Source of the DNA: Rhodospirillaceae bacterium
GTDB taxonomy: Bacteria > Pseudomonadota > Alphaproteobacteria > Rhodospirillales > Rhodospirillaceae
DNA length: 60,394 nucleotides
NCBI GenBank assembly: GCA_009693785.1
Contig: SHWP01000014.1
Span: forward strand, 1 to 60,394
Direction: 5' to 3'
Both the position numbers and the translations under genes were made by a program. The notes under the pieces were generated by a model, which saw nothing but the letters and a program-made list of their open reading frames with translations, was not told the DNA's origin and did no database searches. This document shows, in pieces, positions 30,474 to 40,249 of the stretch. Position 1 is the first letter of the stretch. Every line of letters begins with the position of its first letter.

Positions 30474-30500
30474 TTGCCCTTTCCCCCTAAGCCCTATACA
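30474..30500 (+). promoter_or_regulatory. candidate promoter of rpsB-tsf
   Basis: TTGCCC at 30474-30479 and TATACA at 30495-30500, 15 bases apart (16 if the -35 is read as CTTGCC), lie about 130 bases before rpsB. The rest of 30369-30473 shows nothing definite. Confidence 0.35.
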
Positions 30501-30587
30501 ACCCGCCGCATTCCACATGCGGGTTTGCGGCGCCTGGGGTGTTCCCAGGGTCGATCCGGTGCTGGCTTAGGGCCTTATCCTAGGCTG
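30500..30587 (+). promoter_or_regulatory. structured rpsB leader (candidate ribosomal-protein leader RNA)
   Basis: Three consecutive hairpins are visible between the candidate promoter and rpsB: AACCCGC (30500-30506) with GCGGGTT (30519-30525); CCTGGG (30533-30538) with CCCAGG (30544-30549); and GCTTAGG (30565-30571) with CCTAGGC (30579-30585, one G-T pair). GCCGCA and TGCGGC can form an alternative helix with the first. S2 is known to autoregulate rpsB in E. coli; a similar role here is inferred. Confidence 0.4.
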
Positions 30588-30628
30588 GTTCCCCATCCGC
30601 AGAGGCAGAACCGGAAAAGGAACGACCC

Positions 30629-31513
30629 ATGACGTTGCCCACGGCATCGCTACGTCAGCTCATCGAAGCTGGCGCTCACTTCGGCCACAATACCCGTCGC
30701 TGGAACCCCAAGATGAAGCCGTACCTGTACGGCGTTCGCGACGGTGTTCACATCATCGACTTGCAACAAACCGTACCCATGCTGGATCGCGCCCTGAAGG
30801 CGATTCACGATGTGGTCGCTGCCGGTGGCCGCGTGTTGTTCGTCGGTACCAAGCGCCAAGCCCAGGACCTGGTGAAGGAATACGCCGAGCGTTGTGGCCA
30901 GTACTTCGTCAATCACCGTTGGCTAGGCGGCACGCTCACCAATTGGAAGACGGTCTCAAATTCCATCAAACGGTTGAAGGATTTGGAAGAACAACTCGCC
31001 GACGAGCAAAAGTTGGCAGGCCGGACTAAAAAAGAACAACTCACGCTCCAACGCGAGCGCGAAAAACTCAATCGTTCGTTGGGCGGCATCAAGGACATGG
31101 GCGGTCGCCCGGATATCCTGTTCGTCATCGACACGAATAAGGAAACCATCGCTGTTGCCGAGGCTAAGGTGCTTAATATTCCGGTGGTCGCTGTTCTCGA
31201 TAGCAACTCCGATCCTTCGGGCATTACTTATCCTGTGCCAGGCAACGATGACGCAATCCGCGCCATTAAGATGTACTGCGAATTGGTAGCCAACACCGTG
31301 TTGGGTGGAATTTCCGACGAAATGAAGTCCGCTGGTGTTGATATTGGTGAGGCCGAGGCTGCTCCAGCCGAAGCATTGCCTGTTGAGGCGCCTGCCGCTG
31401 CAGCAGCCGATAACGAGGATGGCAAGAAGACCGTCGTGGTGAAAAAGCCCCGCAGCCGTTCACGCACCGCCAAGAAGGGCGCCGACGACGCAGCAGCTCC
31501 CGCCGAGGCTTAA
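30629..31513 (+). CDS. rpsB: 30S ribosomal protein S2
   Basis: A ribosomal protein of the 30S body, 294 residues. Hallmarks are [19 protein letters not shown] at the N-terminus, the coiled-coil insert around residues 105-155 and the [18 protein letters not shown] segment. The last 50 or so residues form an Ala/Glu- then Lys/Arg-rich tail absent from E. coli S2 but common in alphaproteobacteria. The AAAGGAA ribosome site is strong. It is followed by tsf. Confidence 0.96.
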   Translation: MTLPTASLRQLIEAGAHFGHNTRRWNPKMKPYLYGVRDGVHIIDLQQTVPMLDRALKAIHDVVAAGGRVLFVGTKRQAQDLVKEYAERCGQYFVNHRWLGGTLTNWKTVSNSIKRLKDLEEQLADEQKLAGRTKKEQLTLQREREKLNRSLGGIKDMGGRPDILFVIDTNKETIAVAEAKVLNIPVVAVLDSNSDPSGITYPVPGNDDAIRAIKMYCELVANTVLGGISDEMKSAGVDIGEAEAAPAEALPVEAPAAAAADNEDGKKTVVVKKPRSRSRTAKKGADDAAAPAEA

Positions 31514-31545
31514 AAAGCCGCCACACGAACCTAAAGGATAAGACC

Positions 31546-32475
31546 ATGGCTGAGATCACCGCTGCATTGGTGAAGGACCTGCGCGAGAAAACGGGCGCGG
31601 GCATGATGGACTGTAAACAGGCCCTGGCTGCCACCAGTGGCGATCTGGAGGGCGCGATTGACTGGCTGCGCAAGAAGGGGCTTTCGGCAGCGGCCAAAAA
31701 GTCAGCGCGAGTGGCGGCTGAGGGGCTTGTGGGCGTTGCCACGCAAGGTACGACGGGCGCAGTTGTCGAAGTCAATGCCGAAACTGACTTCGTTGGCCGA
31801 AACGAGACGTTCCAGAAATTCGTTGAAGAATGCGCCAAGATGTCGATCACCACATTGGGTGACATCGAAAAGTTGAAGGCGCAAAAATTTCTGGGTGAAA
31901 GCCGCACTGTCGCCGAGCAAATGACGCACTTGGTGGCGACCATTGGCGAGAACATGCAACTGCGCCGCAGTGCTGCCCTCAAGGTCGATCACGGTATTGT
32001 CGCATCGTATATTCATACCGCAGTGAAACCGGGCATCGGCCGGATAGGGGTGCTGGTTGCTCTTGAGTCCACGGGCAATGCCGACCAACTCAATGCCCTG
32101 GGCAAACAGATCGCGATGCATGTCGCGGCGGCAAATCCGCAATTTCTGAATATCGCTGGAGTTGATGCGGTTGCTCTTGAGCGCGAAAAAGCCATTTACC
32201 GTGATCAGGCAACGGCCTCGGGTAAACCGCCTGAAATTGTCGAGAAAATGGTCGTGGGACGCGTACGCAAGTACTACGAGGAAGTCGTACTGACCGAGCA
32301 GGCTTACATCATGGACGACAAAATCAAGGTCTCACAGGCGGTTGAAAAGACTGCAAAAGACGTCGGTGCGCCCGTCACCCTAAAGGGCTTCGTACGCTTT
32401 AGCTTGGGCGAGGGCATCCAGAAAGAAGAAAAGGACTTCGCCGCCGAGGTGGCCGCTACCGCAGGTAAGCGCTAA
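31546..32475 (+). CDS. tsf: elongation factor Ts
   Basis: The guanine nucleotide exchange factor for EF-Tu, 309 residues. The N-terminal UBA-like domain includes [19 protein letters not shown], the core contains the TDF motif ([13 protein letters not shown]) that displaces Mg-GDP, and the C-terminal module is complete. It is cotranscribed with rpsB, 32 bases downstream. Confidence 0.97.
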   Translation: MAEITAALVKDLREKTGAGMMDCKQALAATSGDLEGAIDWLRKKGLSAAAKKSARVAAEGLVGVATQGTTGAVVEVNAETDFVGRNETFQKFVEECAKMSITTLGDIEKLKAQKFLGESRTVAEQMTHLVATIGENMQLRRSAALKVDHGIVASYIHTAVKPGIGRIGVLVALESTGNADQLNALGKQIAMHVAAANPQFLNIAGVDAVALEREKAIYRDQATASGKPPEIVEKMVVGRVRKYYEEVVLTEQAYIMDDKIKVSQAVEKTAKDVGAPVTLKGFVRFSLGEGIQKEEKDFAAEVAATAGKR

Positions 32476-32572
32476 AGCATTGATATTTATATTGCTTTTT
32501 AGCCACCAATTTGGTTAAGACCTGACCCTGAGGCTTTGATATAACGGGGGCGAAGGGCCAAGGCGTTGGCGC

Positions 32573-32601
32573 AAAAAGGGACGGTTTGGCCGTCCCTTTT
32601 T
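32573..32601 (+). terminator. strong Rho-independent terminator between tsf and pyrH
   Basis: A perfect 12-bp stem (AAAAAGGGACGG at 32573-32584 with CCGTCCCTTTTT at 32590-32601) closes a 5-base loop and ends in five T residues. It lies about 97 bases after tsf and only 42 bases before the pyrH start. It could therefore end the rpsB-tsf transcript or act as an attenuator in a pyrH leader. Confidence 0.85.
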
Positions 32602-32643
32602 CATACGCGCCCGAAGACCCAGGCGCGAAAATTTTGGCGGGGA

Positions 32644-33369
32644 ATGATGGTGCAGCCGTTGCCGTATAAACGCGTAATGGTGAAGGTCTCAGGCGAGGGC
32701 CTGATGGGCCCCAATGAATTTGGCCTTCACAATGAGACCGTGGCCAAATTGGCGCGCGATATCAAAGCCGTGGTCGATGCGGGCCATCAGGTTTGTTTGG
32801 TGATCGGCGGCGGTAACATCTTTCGCGGTATTTCGGGTGCTGCCACGGGCATGGACCGCACCAGCGCCGATTACATGGGTATGCTGGCCACGGTTATCAA
32901 CGCCCTGGCGGTGCAGTCTGCCTTAGAAATGATGGGTGTGCCTACACGTGTGCAGTCGGCCATTGCCATGGCCCAAGTTTGTGAATCCTATATTCGCCGT
33001 CGCGCGGTGCGCCACATGGAAAAGGGCCGAGTTGTGATTTTTGGTGCAGGCACCGGAAACCCCTACTTTACCACCGACACGGCGGCGGCCTTGCGCGCGG
33101 CTGAAATGAATTGCGACGCGCTGATGAAGGCCACTCAGGTCGACGGCGTTTACGATTCCGACCCGAAAAAAAATAAGGCTGCCAAGCGCTACGACCGCCT
33201 GACTTTCGACAAGGTTATTGCCGATGATCTCAAGGTTATGGACACGGCCGCCATTGCCTTGGCGCGGGAGAACAACCTGCCAATCATTGTGTTTGACATG
33301 CATACCGAAAACGCTGTGGCTCGCGTGCTCAACGGCGAGGGCAAGTTCACTATTGTCGCTGCTAAGTAA
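32644..33369 (+). CDS. pyrH: uridylate kinase
   Basis: Phosphorylates UMP to UDP; bacterial hexameric amino-acid-kinase fold, 241 residues. Visible are [15 protein letters not shown] at the N-terminus, the GGGNIFRG nucleotide loop, and [20 protein letters not shown]. The frame is open further upstream, but that stretch contains the terminator, so the start is one of ATG 32644, ATG 32647 or GTG 32650 next to GGCGGGGA. It leads a run that continues with frr. Confidence 0.94.
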   Translation: MMVQPLPYKRVMVKVSGEGLMGPNEFGLHNETVAKLARDIKAVVDAGHQVCLVIGGGNIFRGISGAATGMDRTSADYMGMLATVINALAVQSALEMMGVPTRVQSAIAMAQVCESYIRRRAVRHMEKGRVVIFGAGTGNPYFTTDTAAALRAAEMNCDALMKATQVDGVYDSDPKKNKAAKRYDRLTFDKVIADDLKVMDTAAIALARENNLPIIVFDMHTENAVARVLNGEGKFTIVAAK

Positions 33370-33389
33370 CGGAATCTGAGGAGGGGCCC

Positions 33390-33956
33390 ATGGCGCAAGA
33401 TTTCCCGACGCTAAAGAAAGATCTCCAACATAAGATGGAGAGCACCCTGGATGTCGTGAAAAAAGAATTCTCTGGGTTGCGCACAGGCCGGGCGACAACC
33501 GCATTGCTCGATCCCGTACAGGTCGATGCCTATGGCAGCCAAATGCCATTGAACCAAGTCGCCAGCGTGTCGGTGCCCGAGCCGCGCATGATCTCGGTCT
33601 CGGTGTGGGATAAGGGTTTGCTCAAGTCTGTGGAGAAGGCGATCCGCGAGGCAAATTTGGGCCTCAATCCGATGGCCGATGGTACGCTCATCCGCGTGCC
33701 AATTCCGCCGCTGACCAGCGAGCGGCGTACCGAACTAACCAAAGTCGCCCACAAATATGCCGAACAAGCCCGTGTCGCAGTGCGCAATGTGCGCCGCGAT
33801 GGCAACGAGGCGCTAAAAAAGATGGAAAAAGATCACAAGATTTCTCAAGATGAACATAAGCGCTTCAACGACGAAGTTCAGAAAATGACCGATCAAATGA
33901 TCGCCAAAATCGACGACGCCTTGAAGCATAAAGAACAAGAGATCACCCAGGTTTAA
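33390..33956 (+). CDS. frr: ribosome recycling factor
   Basis: Splits post-termination ribosomes with EF-G; 188 residues, a tRNA-mimicking two-domain protein. [23 protein letters not shown] and [13 protein letters not shown] are family signatures, and the ends form the long three-helix bundle. GAGGAGG precedes the ATG by about 7 bases. It is followed by uppS. Confidence 0.97.
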   Translation: MAQDFPTLKKDLQHKMESTLDVVKKEFSGLRTGRATTALLDPVQVDAYGSQMPLNQVASVSVPEPRMISVSVWDKGLLKSVEKAIREANLGLNPMADGTLIRVPIPPLTSERRTELTKVAHKYAEQARVAVRNVRRDGNEALKKMEKDHKISQDEHKRFNDEVQKMTDQMIAKIDDALKHKEQEITQV

Positions 33957-33977
33957 TCGGGAATATCGATCTTACCC

Positions 33978-34733
33978 ATGCAGCCTCAGCGCGCCGCACT
34001 GCCCATATCGACCGCCACGGCGCCACCGCCGGGCACTCCGACGCATGTGGCGATCATCATGGACGGCAATGGGCGTTGGGCGAAGGCGCGTAACTTACCG
34101 CGCGCGGCCGGGCACAAACGCGGCGCCGATGCCGTGCGGCGGGTTCTGGAAAGCGCCGTGGCGCTTGGAATTCCTTACCTAACCCTATTCGGGTTTTCGT
34201 CTGAAAACTGGCAGCGCCCAGAAAGTGAGGTGCGTGACCTCATGGGCTTGTTGCGCCTTTATCTGCAAAGCGAAATCAAAGAGTTGGAAGAGAAGGGTGT
34301 GCGCTTCCATGTGATCGGTGATCGCACCCGCCTACCGCATGATACGGTTAAGCTGATCGAGAACGCCGAGCAAAGAACGGCATCCAATACACGTCTCACG
34401 CTTACCCTTGCCCTGAGCTATGGCAGCCGCCAGGAAATTGTCGCAGCAGCACGCGCCTTAGCGCGCGAGTGCATGGCTGGAAAAATACCGCCCGATGCCA
34501 TTGATGAAGAAGCGTTTGCCACGAGATTGTTCACGAACGGCCTGCCTGATCCTGACTTGTTGATCCGCACATCGGGTGAGCAACGCATCAGCAATTTTTT
34601 GCTGTGGCAATTGGCATACACCGAGCTTTATTTCACCGATACGCTTTGGCCCGACTTTAGTCATGCCGATCTTGAGGCGGCTGTGAGTGCCTACCGCAAT
34701 CGTGAGCGCCGCTATGGCGCTGTCCCGGTGTAG
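33978..34733 (+). CDS. uppS: undecaprenyl diphosphate synthase (isoprenyl transferase)
   Basis: Adds isoprene units to farnesyl diphosphate to make the C55 lipid carrier for cell-wall precursors. IIMDGNGRWAK holds the catalytic Asp (residue 29). GHKRGADAVRR, FGFSSENWQRP and LLIRTSGEQRISNFLLWQLAYTELYF complete the cis-prenyltransferase pattern. A Pro/Ala-rich leader of about 20 residues precedes the fold. It heads the envelope gene series. Confidence 0.95.
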   Translation: MQPQRAALPISTATAPPPGTPTHVAIIMDGNGRWAKARNLPRAAGHKRGADAVRRVLESAVALGIPYLTLFGFSSENWQRPESEVRDLMGLLRLYLQSEIKELEEKGVRFHVIGDRTRLPHDTVKLIENAEQRTASNTRLTLTLALSYGSRQEIVAAARALARECMAGKIPPDAIDEEAFATRLFTNGLPDPDLLIRTSGEQRISNFLLWQLAYTELYFTDTLWPDFSHADLEAAVSAYRNRERRYGAVPV

Positions 34734-34744
34734 GGGAAAAGACG

Positions 34745-35530
34745 GTGTTGTGGACCCGTGTTGTCACTGGCGTCATCCTCGCGCCATTGTTTTTGCTGCT
34801 GGTCTATTTAGGCGCTCCGTATTTCAATCTCCTCGTTGGGGCAATTGCTGCGGTCATGGCGTGGGAATTTACACGCATGGACGGTGAGGAGGGGGCCAAA
34901 CGGCGGTTCCTCATCGCGACGGCCTGCGTTGCTGCAGTGGTGGCGATGTCGTTCGGCATTGCAGTAGTTGCTTGGGTGGTCGTGCTGGTTGCAACCATAG
35001 CCGTGATCGTTGCCGACCAAGTGGCGGGGCGCAAAGGTCTCAAACTCGTCCAATGGGCGGTGCCTTATGTTGCGGCGCCTGCGGTTGCCTTGATATTTGT
35101 TTTATCGAAAGCCGGTTGGGAGTCGATGTTTTGGCTTTTGACGGTCGTATGGATGACGGATATCGGTGCTTATGCCTGTGGCCGGATCATCGGCGGCCCA
35201 AAAATTGCGCCCGCCATTAGCCCAAACAAGACTTGGTCGGGCACAGTTGGCGGTTTGATAATAGGCACCGCTGCGGGCCTTGGGTTGCTCTACTCGGTTG
35301 GTGTTCCGCCCACGATTGGGTTTATTGGATTGTCTTTAATTTTGTCGCTGCTGACGGTCGCTGGCGACTTACTGGAATCTGCCCTGAAGCGGCGGTTTCA
35401 TGTGAAGGACTCAGGCGGACTAATCCCGGGACATGGCGGAGTGATGGATCGCTTCGACGGCTTGTGGGCGGCTGCTCCGGCGGCAGCGATTCTATGCGTC
35501 GTGTATGATGGCGGGGTCAAAACATGGTGA
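34745..35530 (+). CDS. cdsA: phosphatidate cytidylyltransferase
   Basis: Makes CDP-diacylglycerol from phosphatidate and CTP at the inner membrane. The 261-residue, multi-helix protein shows DIGAYACGRIIGG, PNKTWSGTVGG and the family signature SALKRRFHVKDSGGLIPGHGG followed by MDRFDG. The start is GTG 34745 (a TTG follows directly). It overlaps dxr by 7 bases, which suggests coupling. Confidence 0.94.
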   Translation: MLWTRVVTGVILAPLFLLLVYLGAPYFNLLVGAIAAVMAWEFTRMDGEEGAKRRFLIATACVAAVVAMSFGIAVVAWVVVLVATIAVIVADQVAGRKGLKLVQWAVPYVAAPAVALIFVLSKAGWESMFWLLTVVWMTDIGAYACGRIIGGPKIAPAISPNKTWSGTVGGLIIGTAAGLGLLYSVGVPPTIGFIGLSLILSLLTVAGDLLESALKRRFHVKDSGGLIPGHGGVMDRFDGLWAAAPAAAILCVVYDGGVKTW

Positions 35531-36705
35531 GCCCCAACCCAACACGCTCAGTCACAATCCTCGGTTCAACCGGCTCGGTTGGCGAAAGCACGATTGATCT
35601 TATTCAACGCGCGCCTGACAACTATCGCGTGGTTGCTCTCACGGCGCAGACCAACGCGAAGAAACTGGCTGCTCAAGCGCTTCGCCTAAAGCCTAAGTTT
35701 GTTGCAGTTGCCGATGTGGCCGCATACGGCGAACTCAAGTTGCTCTTGTCCGGGTCGGGTATTGAAATAGGTGCTGGCCCCGAGGCCATCTGCGCGGCAG
35801 GCGAGCATGAGGCTGACTGGGTCATGGCTGCTATTGTTGGCGCGGCAGGCCTAAAGCCAACCCTGGCAGCGGTGCGCCGCGGCGCGATTGTTGCCTTGGC
35901 AAACAAAGAATGTCTGGTCAGCGCTGGCGCGATTTTCATGGCCGAGGTCGCAGCACACAAGGCAACACTGTTACCCGTGGATTCCGAGCATAACGCGGTA
36001 TTTCAGGTTTTTGATTTTCAGCAACGTGAGCAGGTCCGCCGCATTGTGCTGACGGCCTCGGGTGGGCCATTCCGGACTTGGTCCGATGAGCAAATGGTCC
36101 GGGCTACACCTGCTCAAGCCTTGGCACATCCGAATTGGTCCATGGGCAAGAAGATATCAATCGATTCCGCGACGATGATGAACAAGGGCCTTGAGGTTAT
36201 CGAGGCGCATCATTTGTTCCGGCTTAGCGCAGACCAAATCGACGTCCTTGTTCACCCGCAATCGGTCGTGCACAGCATGGTCGAGTACAAGGACGGCTCA
36301 GTCTTGGCGCAGATGGGCTCGCCTGATATGCGCACGCCCATAGCCTATACCCTTGGCTGGCCGCATCGCATTGACGCACCCGCTGAACGGCTTGATCTCG
36401 CGCGTCTTGGCTCGCTTACGTTTGAGCAGCCCGACACTGCGCGTTTTCCGTGCCTGCGGTTGGCGCGCGAAGCATTGCGCGCGGGGGCGTCTGCACCGAC
36501 GATCATGAATGCTGCGAACGAAGTTGCTGTGGGGCGCTTTTTGGCAGGCGAGATCGGATTTCTCGATATCGCGGCTGTGGTGGACCAAACGCTGACAACC
36601 ATGTCAGGGCGCGATGTAAAATCATTAGATGCTGTCTTAGAGATCGATACTGAGGCGCGCGCCATGGCTGCGTCCATGCGACGCCTGCCGTCGGCAGCCG
36701 AGTGA
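35524..36705 (+). CDS. dxr: 1-deoxy-D-xylulose 5-phosphate reductoisomerase
   Basis: Converts DXP to MEP in the non-mevalonate isoprenoid pathway. The 393-residue protein has the NADPH loop ILGSTGSVGEST, NKECLVSAG, the metal-site block PVDSEHNAVFQ, the flexible loop TASGGPFRTW and DSATMMNKGLEVIEAHHLF. It supplies precursors used by uppS two genes upstream. Confidence 0.97.
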   Translation: MVSPNPTRSVTILGSTGSVGESTIDLIQRAPDNYRVVALTAQTNAKKLAAQALRLKPKFVAVADVAAYGELKLLLSGSGIEIGAGPEAICAAGEHEADWVMAAIVGAAGLKPTLAAVRRGAIVALANKECLVSAGAIFMAEVAAHKATLLPVDSEHNAVFQVFDFQQREQVRRIVLTASGGPFRTWSDEQMVRATPAQALAHPNWSMGKKISIDSATMMNKGLEVIEAHHLFRLSADQIDVLVHPQSVVHSMVEYKDGSVLAQMGSPDMRTPIAYTLGWPHRIDAPAERLDLARLGSLTFEQPDTARFPCLRLAREALRAGASAPTIMNAANEVAVGRFLAGEIGFLDIAAVVDQTLTTMSGRDVKSLDAVLEIDTEARAMAASMRRLPSAAE

Positions 36706-36728
36706 ACGAATAGGAAACCAGGCAGGCC

Positions 36729-37856
36729 ATGGATAGTATTTTTGACATTCCGGTGACCACCGTCAGTTTTCTCGTGACGCTATCAATTGTCGTTTTTGTG
36801 CACGAGTTTGGGCACTTTATCATCGCCCGGCGAAATGGCGTGCGCTGCGAAAGCTTCTCGATTGGCTTTGGCCCGGAGCTGTTCGGGTTTAACGATAAAC
36901 ACGGGACACGGTGGAAGTTTAGCGCCATTCCCTTGGGCGGCTACGTTAAGATGTTCGGCGAAGGCGAGACAATGTTGGTCGTCGAGGGCGGCGGTCAAGT
37001 CGCCGATGCCGAGCCGCGAGAATTGACGGCGGAAGAAAAAGCGGTCTCGTTTAAACATAAGTCATTACTGCAGCGTGCGGCTATTGTTTTCGCCGGGCCT
37101 GCAGCAAATTTTGTGTTCGCGATCTTGGTTTTTTGGGTTGTGTTTTTGCTGGCGGGCCGGCCGATTACCGAGCCAATTATTGGTCAAGTCGTTGCAGGCA
37201 GCGCAGCCGAGAAGGCAGGGTTTCTGCCTGGCGATAAGATCTTGAGCGTGGATGGAACAACGGTCGAACGGTTCGAGGACATTCAACGCATCGTCGCCAT
37301 GGCCCATGGGGCGCCCATGTCGTTCGATGTCGAGCGTGAGGGCGCGGAACTGAGCATCGAGGCCCAACCGCGTATTATTGATGACACGGACGGTTTTGGT
37401 AACGCCACAAAGCGGGCCCTTTTAGGTATTTCAGCCTCGGGCGAGAAGCGCCGGATTGAACAGCCTGGTTTGGTACAGGCGCTGGGCTGGTCTATCGGCC
37501 AGACCTATACGGTGGTCGACAGCACGTTTGTTGCCATCGGGCAAATGATCAATGGCCAGCGCGGAACGGAAGATTTAGGCGGCCCCATCCGGATTGCCAA
37601 GTATTCGGGCCAGGCAGCAAGGTCAGGTTGGGGCAATTTCGTCATTTTCATGGCAATCTTGTCGGTAAATCTGGGGCTTATCAACTTGTTCCCCGTGCCT
37701 CTGCTTGACGGCGGACACCTGTTGTTTTACGCCATCGAAGCCGTTTGTGGCCGACCTTTGCCCGAACGGATTCAGGAGTGGGGTCTCAGGATCGGGCTAG
37801 CTTTGGTCCTATTGCTGATGGTTTTCGTGACCTGGAACGATATTGTGCAGCTCTAA
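36729..37856 (+). CDS. rseP: site-2 intramembrane metalloprotease (RseP family)
   Basis: A membrane zinc protease that cleaves transmembrane anti-sigma factors and signal peptide remnants. The zinc motif HEFGH is at residues 25-29 in the first helix, one PDZ domain lies around residues 155-235, and NLFPVPLLDGGH gives the third ligand. At 375 residues it is shorter than the two-PDZ E. coli RseP (about 450). It precedes bamA in the usual order. Confidence 0.93.
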   Translation: MDSIFDIPVTTVSFLVTLSIVVFVHEFGHFIIARRNGVRCESFSIGFGPELFGFNDKHGTRWKFSAIPLGGYVKMFGEGETMLVVEGGGQVADAEPRELTAEEKAVSFKHKSLLQRAAIVFAGPAANFVFAILVFWVVFLLAGRPITEPIIGQVVAGSAAEKAGFLPGDKILSVDGTTVERFEDIQRIVAMAHGAPMSFDVEREGAELSIEAQPRIIDDTDGFGNATKRALLGISASGEKRRIEQPGLVQALGWSIGQTYTVVDSTFVAIGQMINGQRGTEDLGGPIRIAKYSGQAARSGWGNFVIFMAILSVNLGLINLFPVPLLDGGHLLFYAIEAVCGRPLPERIQEWGLRIGLALVLLLMVFVTWNDIVQL

Positions 37857-37883
37857 TCATTCCGGCCGGTTCCAAAGATTAAC

Positions 37884-40220
37884 GTGTCAGTCGTGTCCAT
37901 GCACAAGCCCCTGAAAAGAGCGGGATCTTGGCCGGTTCTTGCGGCCATGCTGGTTGCTCTATTTAATGTGGCACCTGCCGCCGCGCAGTCGAGCGAAACG
38001 ATCACAGGCGTGGCCGTTCAGGGCAATCAGCGCATTGAGGGCGCGACCATTCGCAGCTACCTGACAGTTTCTGAGGGCGACGCCTTCGATCCCGCGCGCA
38101 TCGACCGATCCATCAAGAATTTGTTCGCCACTGGGTTATTCGCTGACGTCAGCATTGGCCGCCAAGGCGATATTTTGCTAGTGCGGGTGGTCGAGAACCC
38201 CATCATCAACCGCATCTCGATTGAGGGGAATAAGCGTATCGAAGACGATAAGATCACCCCCGAGATTCAGTTGCGTCCACGTGTGGTTTATACCCGCACT
38301 AAGGTGCAGCAAGACGTCGAGAAAATCTTAGAGCTTTACCGCCGCAAGGGCCGCTTTGGCGTTCGCGTCGAGCCAAAGGTCATTGAGTTGCCGCAGAACC
38401 GCGTCGATCTCGTTTATGAAGTGACCGAAGGCAAGCCCACTTATGTTCGAAAGATTGATTTCATCGGCAACAAAGAATTCGACGACGATGATTTGCGCGG
38501 TGTGGTGCTGACGGTCGAGGAGCGTTGGTGGAAGTTCCTGACCTCGAATGATACTTACGATCCCGAGCGTATGAATTTTGACCGGGAATTGCTGCGCCGT
38601 CACTATCTGCAAAATGGATACGCTGATTTCGAGGTGATCTCGGGCGTGGCCGAATTGGCGCCAAACCGCGAAAGCTTCTTCATGACGTTCACCGTGAAAG
38701 AAGGCGAACGCTATCGTCTCGGCAAGGTTGATATCGACGTGAAATTGAAGGGCTACGACAAGCGCAGGCTTGAGCCCGATATCCTGACTCAGCCCGGGGA
38801 TTGGTACAACGCCAAGGAAATCGACGACACTATTAACAAGATCACCGACGCGGTTGGCAACGCCGGTTACGCTTTTATCGATGTGAACCCGCGCCTTCGT
38901 CGCGATGAATCCAGGCACACGATTGACGTCACCTACGAAGTTGAGGAAGGGCCACGCGTGTTCGTCGAGCGCGTCGAGGTGAAGGGCAACGTTGTCACCT
39001 TAGACAAAGTCATCCGCAGGGAAATTCTTCTGGCCGAAGGCGATGCCTTTAATACGGCCAAGATTCGCCGCTCCAAAGAGCGGCTTGAGAACCTCGGGTT
39101 CTTCAAGGAAGACAAGGTGAAGGTTGAGAACACACCTTCGCAGGTTTCGCCGGACCGCACGGTCATCACGGCCGAAGTCGAGGAGCAATCCACTGGCGAG
39201 CTGCAATTCGGCATTGGCTTTTCTAGCGCAAGCGGCGCGTTGTTCGATGTCGGTGTCACCCAGCGGAACTTGTTGGGCAAGGGGCAGGAGCTAAAATTCA
39301 ACTTTAGCCTGGCGCAGCAAGAAACGCAGATCAATCTGAGTTTTACTGAGCCATATTTCCTTGATCGCCGGATTGTCGCGGGCGGCGATTTATTCGCGCA
39401 ACGGCAAGACTATCAGGACCAAGCCGGGTTCACGTCGACGACCATTGGCGGCGCGCTACGCTTGGGCTTTAACTATAACGAATACCTCTTCCAGCGGTTT
39501 AGCTATAACTTGTCGCAGACCAAGCTGACGGGTATCAGCGCTTTCTCATCACAGTACATTCGCGAGCAGCAAGGCAAATCAATTACCTCGCAAATCAGTC
39601 AATCGATCTCGTTAAATAAGCTCAATAACGTGATCGAGCCCAGCCGGGGTTATTATGTGAGTTTGTCAACCGATTTGGCAGGATTGGGTGGGTCTGAGAA
39701 GTTTGTTAAGGGTGGTTTGAGCGTGGGTTGGTATGCCGAACCCTTCGAGGGCTGGGTCTTTGGCCTGCTTGGAAACTCGGGCTATATCGTTGGAATCGGT
39801 GAAGATATTAAGGTCTACCAACGCTACCAGCTTGGTGGTATTACCCTGCGCGGTTTTGACGATTTCGGGGTCAGCCCACGTGATGGCACGACTGGCGATG
39901 CGTTGGGCGGCGACTGGATTGTCACTGGAACTGCAGAGTTGAAGATACCACTGGGCTTACCTAAAGAAATCGGAATTACGCCAAAACTATTCACCGATTG
40001 GGGTGCGATTGGCCCCCCCCGAGACCTGCTGCGACGCTTAACTCCGGTCGAAGCGGCGACGATCCTGCGCTCTACTAAGTTCAGAGGGGCGGTGGGCATT
40101 GGAGTGCAGTGGGAATCGCCGGTTGGCCCAATCCAAATCGATTGGTCGCCGAAGGTGTTCTTCGCGCAACAGTACGATGACCGGCAAAAGTTCCGAGTGA
40201 ACTTTGGCCAACGTTTTTAG
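37884..40220 (+). CDS. bamA: outer membrane protein assembly factor BamA
   Basis: Inserts beta-barrel proteins into the outer membrane. A signal peptide (to about AAAQS) is followed by five POTRA repeats (roughly residues 37-440) and a C-terminal 16-strand barrel with the lid-lock motif GGITLRGFDDFG; the protein ends with the aromatic FGQRF signature of outer membrane barrels. 778 residues is normal. GTG 37884 or ATG 37899 may be the start. A run of eight C (40013-40020) lies in the barrel region, in frame. Confidence 0.96.
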   Translation: MSVVSMHKPLKRAGSWPVLAAMLVALFNVAPAAAQSSETITGVAVQGNQRIEGATIRSYLTVSEGDAFDPARIDRSIKNLFATGLFADVSIGRQGDILLVRVVENPIINRISIEGNKRIEDDKITPEIQLRPRVVYTRTKVQQDVEKILELYRRKGRFGVRVEPKVIELPQNRVDLVYEVTEGKPTYVRKIDFIGNKEFDDDDLRGVVLTVEERWWKFLTSNDTYDPERMNFDRELLRRHYLQNGYADFEVISGVAELAPNRESFFMTFTVKEGERYRLGKVDIDVKLKGYDKRRLEPDILTQPGDWYNAKEIDDTINKITDAVGNAGYAFIDVNPRLRRDESRHTIDVTYEVEEGPRVFVERVEVKGNVVTLDKVIRREILLAEGDAFNTAKIRRSKERLENLGFFKEDKVKVENTPSQVSPDRTVITAEVEEQSTGELQFGIGFSSASGALFDVGVTQRNLLGKGQELKFNFSLAQQETQINLSFTEPYFLDRRIVAGGDLFAQRQDYQDQAGFTSTTIGGALRLGFNYNEYLFQRFSYNLSQTKLTGISAFSSQYIREQQGKSITSQISQSISLNKLNNVIEPSRGYYVSLSTDLAGLGGSEKFVKGGLSVGWYAEPFEGWVFGLLGNSGYIVGIGEDIKVYQRYQLGGITLRGFDDFGVSPRDGTTGDALGGDWIVTGTAELKIPLGLPKEIGITPKLFTDWGAIGPPRDLLRRLTPVEAATILRSTKFRGAVGIGVQWESPVGPIQIDWSPKVFFAQQYDDRQKFRVNFGQRF

Positions 40221-40249
40221 ACAATGGCTTGACGCTTAAGGAAGGACAA

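Noticed and set aside
32566..32643. N-terminal extension of pyrH to an upstream start
   Set aside because: The extra codons lie on a strong intrinsic terminator, and the UMP kinase fold begins at the downstream ATG/GTG cluster.
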